Assembly (NCBI RefSeq): GCF_002343915.1
Contig: NZ_NETK01000001.1
Span: 7,330,001 to 7,394,000, forward strand
DNA: 64,000 nt
Reading direction: 5' to 3'
Source of the DNA: Nannocystis exedens
GTDB taxonomy: Bacteria; Myxococcota_A; Polyangia; Nannocystales; Nannocystaceae
A program made the position numbers and the translations under genes. The notes under the pieces were generated by a model that saw nothing but the letters and a program-made list of their open reading frames with translations, was not told the origin of the DNA and made no database searches. This document shows positions 61,143-64,000 of this stretch, in pieces; position 1 is the first letter of the stretch; each line of letters starts with the position of its first letter.

Positions 61143-61583
61143 ATGCTGAGCTACTGGATGGACTTCAACGACCCACTGCGCACCTTTGACAGCCTCCGCC
61201 GGCGCATGGACCAGGCGCTGCGCGAGTTCGCCGACACCGAGGGCCGCGGCCAGGCGCTGGCCTTCCCCCGCGCCGCCCTGCGCGACGCCAAGGACGCGTT
61301 CGTCCTGGTCGCCGAGGTGCCCGGCCTCACCGACGCCGAGCTGCAGCTGTCGGCCACGCAGGACAGCCTCACCGTCAGCGGCGAGCGCAAGGCCAACGCC
61401 CCCAAGGGCTACGCCGTGCACCGGCGCGAGCGCGGCGACCTCCGCTTCTCCCGCAGCTTCGCGCTGCCGGCCCGGATCGACGTGGAGAAGGTCAACGCCG
61501 AGCTCAAGAACGGGCTCCTGGTGGTGACCATGCCCAAGCACCCCGAGGCGCAGCCGAAGCAGATCGCGGTCAAGGCGGCCTGA
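61143..61583 (+). CDS. Small heat shock protein (Hsp20 / alpha-crystallin)
   Basis: 146 residues. The alpha-crystallin domain spans about 38-130: AFVLVAEVPGLTDAELQL, SLTVSGERKA, RGDLRFSRSFALPARID and LKNGLLVVTMPK. It is an ATP-independent chaperone forming oligomers. AGGAGA precedes the ATG. Forty-three nt later a second Hsp20 gene follows on the same transcript. Confidence 0.93.
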   Translation: MLSYWMDFNDPLRTFDSLRRRMDQALREFADTEGRGQALAFPRAALRDAKDAFVLVAEVPGLTDAELQLSATQDSLTVSGERKANAPKGYAVHRRERGDLRFSRSFALPARIDVEKVNAELKNGLLVVTMPKHPEAQPKQIAVKAA

Positions 61584-61626
61584 GCGAGCGCGACCCCACG
61601 AGATCACGAGAGGAGAACTTTCAGCC

Positions 61627-62025
61627 ATGTCTCAAGAGACCACCACCCAAGTGACCCAGTCGAAGCCGAACACGCCGGCCGCCGAGAGCACCCGCGGTCG
61701 CCCCGTCGTGGCCCCGCCGGTCGACATCTACGAGAACCAGGAGGAGTACCTGGTGCTCGCCGACCTGCCCGGGGTGAAGACCGACGACGTGCAGATCCGC
61801 TTCGAAGACGGCGAGCTGACGATCCGCGCGTCGCGGGCCGACATCGACCACGGCGAGGTCCTCGGCGCCGAGTTCACCGCCGCCGATTACGTCCGCCGGT
61901 TCTCGATCCCCGAGACGGTCGACGCCTCCAAGATCGACGCCAAGCTGCAGGCCGGGGTGCTCGAGCTCACCCTGCCCAAGGCCAGCCGCGTCAAGCCGCG
62001 CCAGATCGCGGTCAAGTCGGCCTGA
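61627..62025 (+). CDS. Small heat shock protein (Hsp20 family), second gene
   Basis: 132 residues. Disordered N-terminus (TTQVTQSKPNTPAAES), then PPVDIYENQEEYLVLADLPG, GELTIRASRAD and LQAGVLELTLPKA. It differs clearly in sequence from the preceding Hsp20, so the pair may form mixed oligomers. Strong SD GAGGAGAA before the ATG. It is followed by an intrinsic terminator. Confidence 0.93.
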   Translation: MSQETTTQVTQSKPNTPAAESTRGRPVVAPPVDIYENQEEYLVLADLPGVKTDDVQIRFEDGELTIRASRADIDHGEVLGAEFTAADYVRRFSIPETVDASKIDAKLQAGVLELTLPKASRVKPRQIAVKSA

Positions 62026-62101
62026 TCGCCGTTCCTTCCCCCCCTGCGAGGTCGCGTCCCCTAGCGAAGGGAGGTGCAACGTAAAAGAGGCGCATCCTGA
62101 G

Positions 62102-62138
62102 AGGCGCGCAGGCTCTGGCCTGCGCGCCTTTCCTTTTT
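62102..62138 (+). terminator. Intrinsic terminator of the hsp20 operon
   Basis: AGGCGCGCAGG (62102-62112), loop CTCTGG, CCTGCGCGCCT (62119-62129): a perfect 11-bp stem followed by TTCCTTTTT. Confidence 0.93.
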
Positions 62139-62170
62139 CTCGGCCCTCGTCCTGCGCGGACCCAAGCGGA

Positions 62171-62216
62171 GAGGCCGCCGCGTCGGGCGACGCGGCGGCC
62201 TCGCGGGACATGTCCC
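62171..62216. repeat. 14-bp hairpin plus GGGACATGTCCC palindrome
   Basis: GAGGCCGCCGCGTC (62171-62184), loop GGGC, GACGCGGCGGCCTC (62189-62202): a perfect 14-bp stem. It is followed by the 12-bp palindrome GGGACATGTCCC (62205-62216), a hairpin-word member. It lies directly behind the stop of the minus-strand surface-protein gene. Confidence 0.8.
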
Positions 62217-62230
62217 TCAGGACCTGTGTC

Positions 62231-64000
62231 TCACTCCACGCAGCTGGCGACGAAGTTCGAGAAGCAGGCGTTGATCTGCGACTTCGTGTACATGCCGAAC
62301 TTGCCGTTGGCGTAGGTCGTGTCCATGAAGGTCTTCATGGCGACGACGTTGTTGTTGGCCTTGAGGCGGATGACGATCGTCATCTCGCCGCTCGCCTTGT
62401 GCGTCAGCTCGAAAGTGTACTCGGTGGCCTCGGTCCAGCCCATGGTCGAGAACTCGCCGACGGGCACGAGCAGCTTCGAGTTGGCGGTGTCGGCCGGCTG
62501 GAGCCGGTCGGCGCACGATTGCGGGTCGTTCATCGGGTCGGCGACATCGATGACCTTGACCTGCATGCCGGCGGGCAGCTGACCGCCGCAGTTGGCGAAG
62601 TCCTGCGTCGCTTGCTTCCACGAGAACAGGTAGTAGTGGTCGGTGTCCTGGATGCCCCACATGAAGCCGATCCAGTCGTCGTCGTTGGCGTCGTCGGTGA
62701 CCTGGAAAGAGCCCGTGATGGTGGCGTTGTCGAGGTCCCAGCCGCAGAACAGCGCCGCGCTCTTGCCGTTGATCGTCTGGCACAGCGTCTTGGTGTTGTC
62801 GTTCCACACCCAGTTGGTGGCCGCGTCGGCCTCGTCCGGGAAGTCGTAGGTCTCGCAGATGTCCGGGTCGAGCAGCAGCGTCTGGTTCTTGAGGTAGACG
62901 GTGACGCTGTCCGAGGCCATGTTGCCCTCGCCGTCGCTGACGTCGATGGTGTAGGTCGTCGGGCCGACGGGGGTCGCCGTCGGGTTGGCGATCGTGCCGT
63001 TGTCGAGGGTGTCGGCCGGGGTCCAGTTGTAGGCGTAGTTGCCGTCGCCGCCCATGGCCACCGCGTTGAGCTGCGCGGGCATGTTGAGGTCGACGCAGAT
63101 GCTGTCGCCGGCCTCGACCGAGAGCGGGTCCCAGCACTTGAGGCCGTCGTCGTCGCAGCCGTGCTCGCAGGTCTGGACGTCCTCGGCGGTGCCCTGCTCG
63201 TTGCAGGTGTGGAGGTCCTTGTCGACGCACTTGACCTCGTTCGGGTTGCAGCGCGCGCAGTTCTCGTGCACGGCCGGGTCGCGGTCGGTGCAGTCGGTGC
63301 CGGGCTCGACGCCGGGCTCGGGCATCATGTCGCCCCAGTCGTCCTCGTCGGCGTCGGTCATGCACGCCGTCGGGTCGTCGTTGGGCGCGGCGCCGGGGAA
63401 GGTGAACGCGTCGTTGTCGTCGCAGTCGGTGCCGGGCACGGCGCCGTCGTCGTCCGGGTCGGGATCGGCCCAGCCGTCGCCGTCGGCGTCGGTCTGGCAC
63501 ACGTTCGGGTCGACCTCGTTCTCGGCCACGCCGGGGCCGGTGGCTGCGTCGGCGTCGTCGCAGTCGGTGCCCGGCATGACGCCCTCGGGCGGCATGTCGT
63601 CGCCCCAGCCGTCGCCGTCCTCGTCCTCCATGCACGCGCTCTCGGAGTCGTTCTCGGCCGCCCCGGGGAAGGCGTTCGGGTTGTCGTCGGCGCAGTCGGT
63701 GCCGGGCACGGCCTCGGGCACCGAGGGCATGTCGTCGCCCCAGTCGTCGCCGTCCATGTCGGTCATGCACGCCTCGGGGCTGTCGTTGGGCGCCGCGCCG
63801 GGGAAGGTGGACGGGTCTTCGTCGGCGCAGTCGTTGCCCGGCGGGACGTCGGGATCGTCGGGCATGCTGTCGCCCGAGCCGTCGCCGTCGGAGTCCTGCG
63901 TACACTGATCGGCGGGCAGGTCCTTGGCCGCGCCGGGGAAGATCGTGCCGTTGTCGTCGTTGCAGTCGGTGCCCGGCTCGACGCCCTCCGGCGGCATGTC
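62231..64000 (-). CDS. Calcium-repeat surface protein with thrombospondin-C-like domain (5' end beyond window)
   Basis: 589 residues are visible; the N-terminus lies outside. About six tandem repeats of the type PGTDCDDNDAFTFPGAAPND then ACMEDEDGDGWGDDMP are rich in Asp-loops that bind Ca2+ in thrombospondin type 3 or MopE-like repeats. A Cys-rich segment (CNPNEVKCVDKDLHTCNEQG) and a PKD-like module (NMASDSVTVYL) follow. The C-terminal domain (DDWIGFMWGIQDTDHYYLFS, WKQATQDF) resembles the thrombospondin C-terminal lectin-like fold. It is probably a secreted or surface protein. Confidence 0.82.
   Translation of the reverse strand, partial: DMPPEGVEPGTDCNDDNGTIFPGAAKDLPADQCTQDSDGDGSGDSMPDDPDVPPGNDCADEDPSTFPGAAPNDSPEACMTDMDGDDWGDDMPSVPEAVPGTDCADDNPNAFPGAAENDSESACMEDEDGDGWGDDMPPEGVMPGTDCDDADAATGPGVAENEVDPNVCQTDADGDGWADPDPDDDGAVPGTDCDDNDAFTFPGAAPNDDPTACMTDADEDDWGDMMPEPGVEPGTDCTDRDPAVHENCARCNPNEVKCVDKDLHTCNEQGTAEDVQTCEHGCDDDGLKCWDPLSVEAGDSICVDLNMPAQLNAVAMGGDGNYAYNWTPADTLDNGTIANPTATPVGPTTYTIDVSDGEGNMASDSVTVYLKNQTLLLDPDICETYDFPDEADAATNWVWNDNTKTLCQTINGKSAALFCGWDLDNATITGSFQVTDDANDDDWIGFMWGIQDTDHYYLFSWKQATQDFANCGGQLPAGMQVKVIDVADPMNDPQSCADRLQPADTANSKLLVPVGEFSTMGWTEATEYTFELTHKASGEMTIVIRLKANNNVVAMKTFMDTTYANGKFGMYTKSQINACFSNFVASCVE

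Overview
The window looks like a stretch of chromosome from a myxobacterium, most probably of the Nannocystaceae (Nannocystis / Plesiocystis / Enhygromyxa type). This is an inference. It rests on very high GC with strong GC3, several lipoproteins carrying Thr/Ser/Asp-rich linkers behind the lipobox, cysteine-rich DUF4215-type repeats, a large AAA/WD40 protein and a TonB-domain/receptor fusion. Most of the window is ordinary housekeeping and surface-protein coding. I saw no tRNA, rRNA, CRISPR array or prophage.

Layout. 1-5.5 kb: murF, an ORF-deleted group II intron, then a membrane protein with egtB-egtD (ergothioneine). 5.7-9.4 kb: a vWA-like lipoprotein, a guanidine-III riboswitch driving a Gdx/SugE exporter, a haem lipoprotein, and lysA. 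9.5-10 kb: an orphan structured transcript with a 25-codon ORF and a strong terminator. 10.6-15.8 kb: ribA and a Fic-fold protein, then rsmH-ftsL-ftsI. 15.9-27 kb: a desaturase, an SseB-like protein, msrA, surface lipoproteins, a MORN/HEAT-like protein with a histone-like tail, and an IgGFc-binding-type lipoprotein. 27-33.3 kb: a sugar-metabolism block (Gfo/Idh/MocA oxidoreductase, sensory-rhodopsin-transducer homologue, PfkB kinase, GH65 phosphorylase, LLM flavin oxidoreductase). 33.7-41.2 kb: a sulfite-oxidase-family enzyme, a trypsin-like protease, a desaturase, a coiled-coil protein and murE. 41.9-50 kb: secreted proteins, gatC-gatA-gatB-mtnA, and an alpha/beta-hydrolase-like lipoprotein. 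50-58 kb: a DUF4215 lipoprotein and a co-directional metallophosphoesterase / AAA-like / AAA-WD40 cluster. 58-64 kb: a TonB-dependent receptor, two Hsp20 genes, and the 3' part of a calcium-repeat surface protein.

The strongest signal that no standard feature type explains is a dispersed hairpin word, core TGTCC-(about 2-6 nt)-GGACA, with CATGTCC/GGACATG and CTGTCC/GGACAG variants. It occurs dozens of times. It forms hairpin arrays in most gaps between convergent genes, and it also sits in frame inside conserved genes. In gatA it is embedded in an expansion of about 90 residues next to the active site, and it has overwritten normally conserved residues. Other leads are the ORF-less group II intron, the orphan 9.5-10 kb transcript, and the phosphoesterase/AAA/AAA-WD40 locus, which has a probable -1 frameshift in a proline-rich linker. 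Three enzyme-like proteins lack a key residue: a Fic protein without the catalytic His, a hydrolase with Gly in place of the nucleophile Ser, and an AAA protein with a degraded Walker B.

All functional calls were made by reading motifs by eye. No database search was possible.
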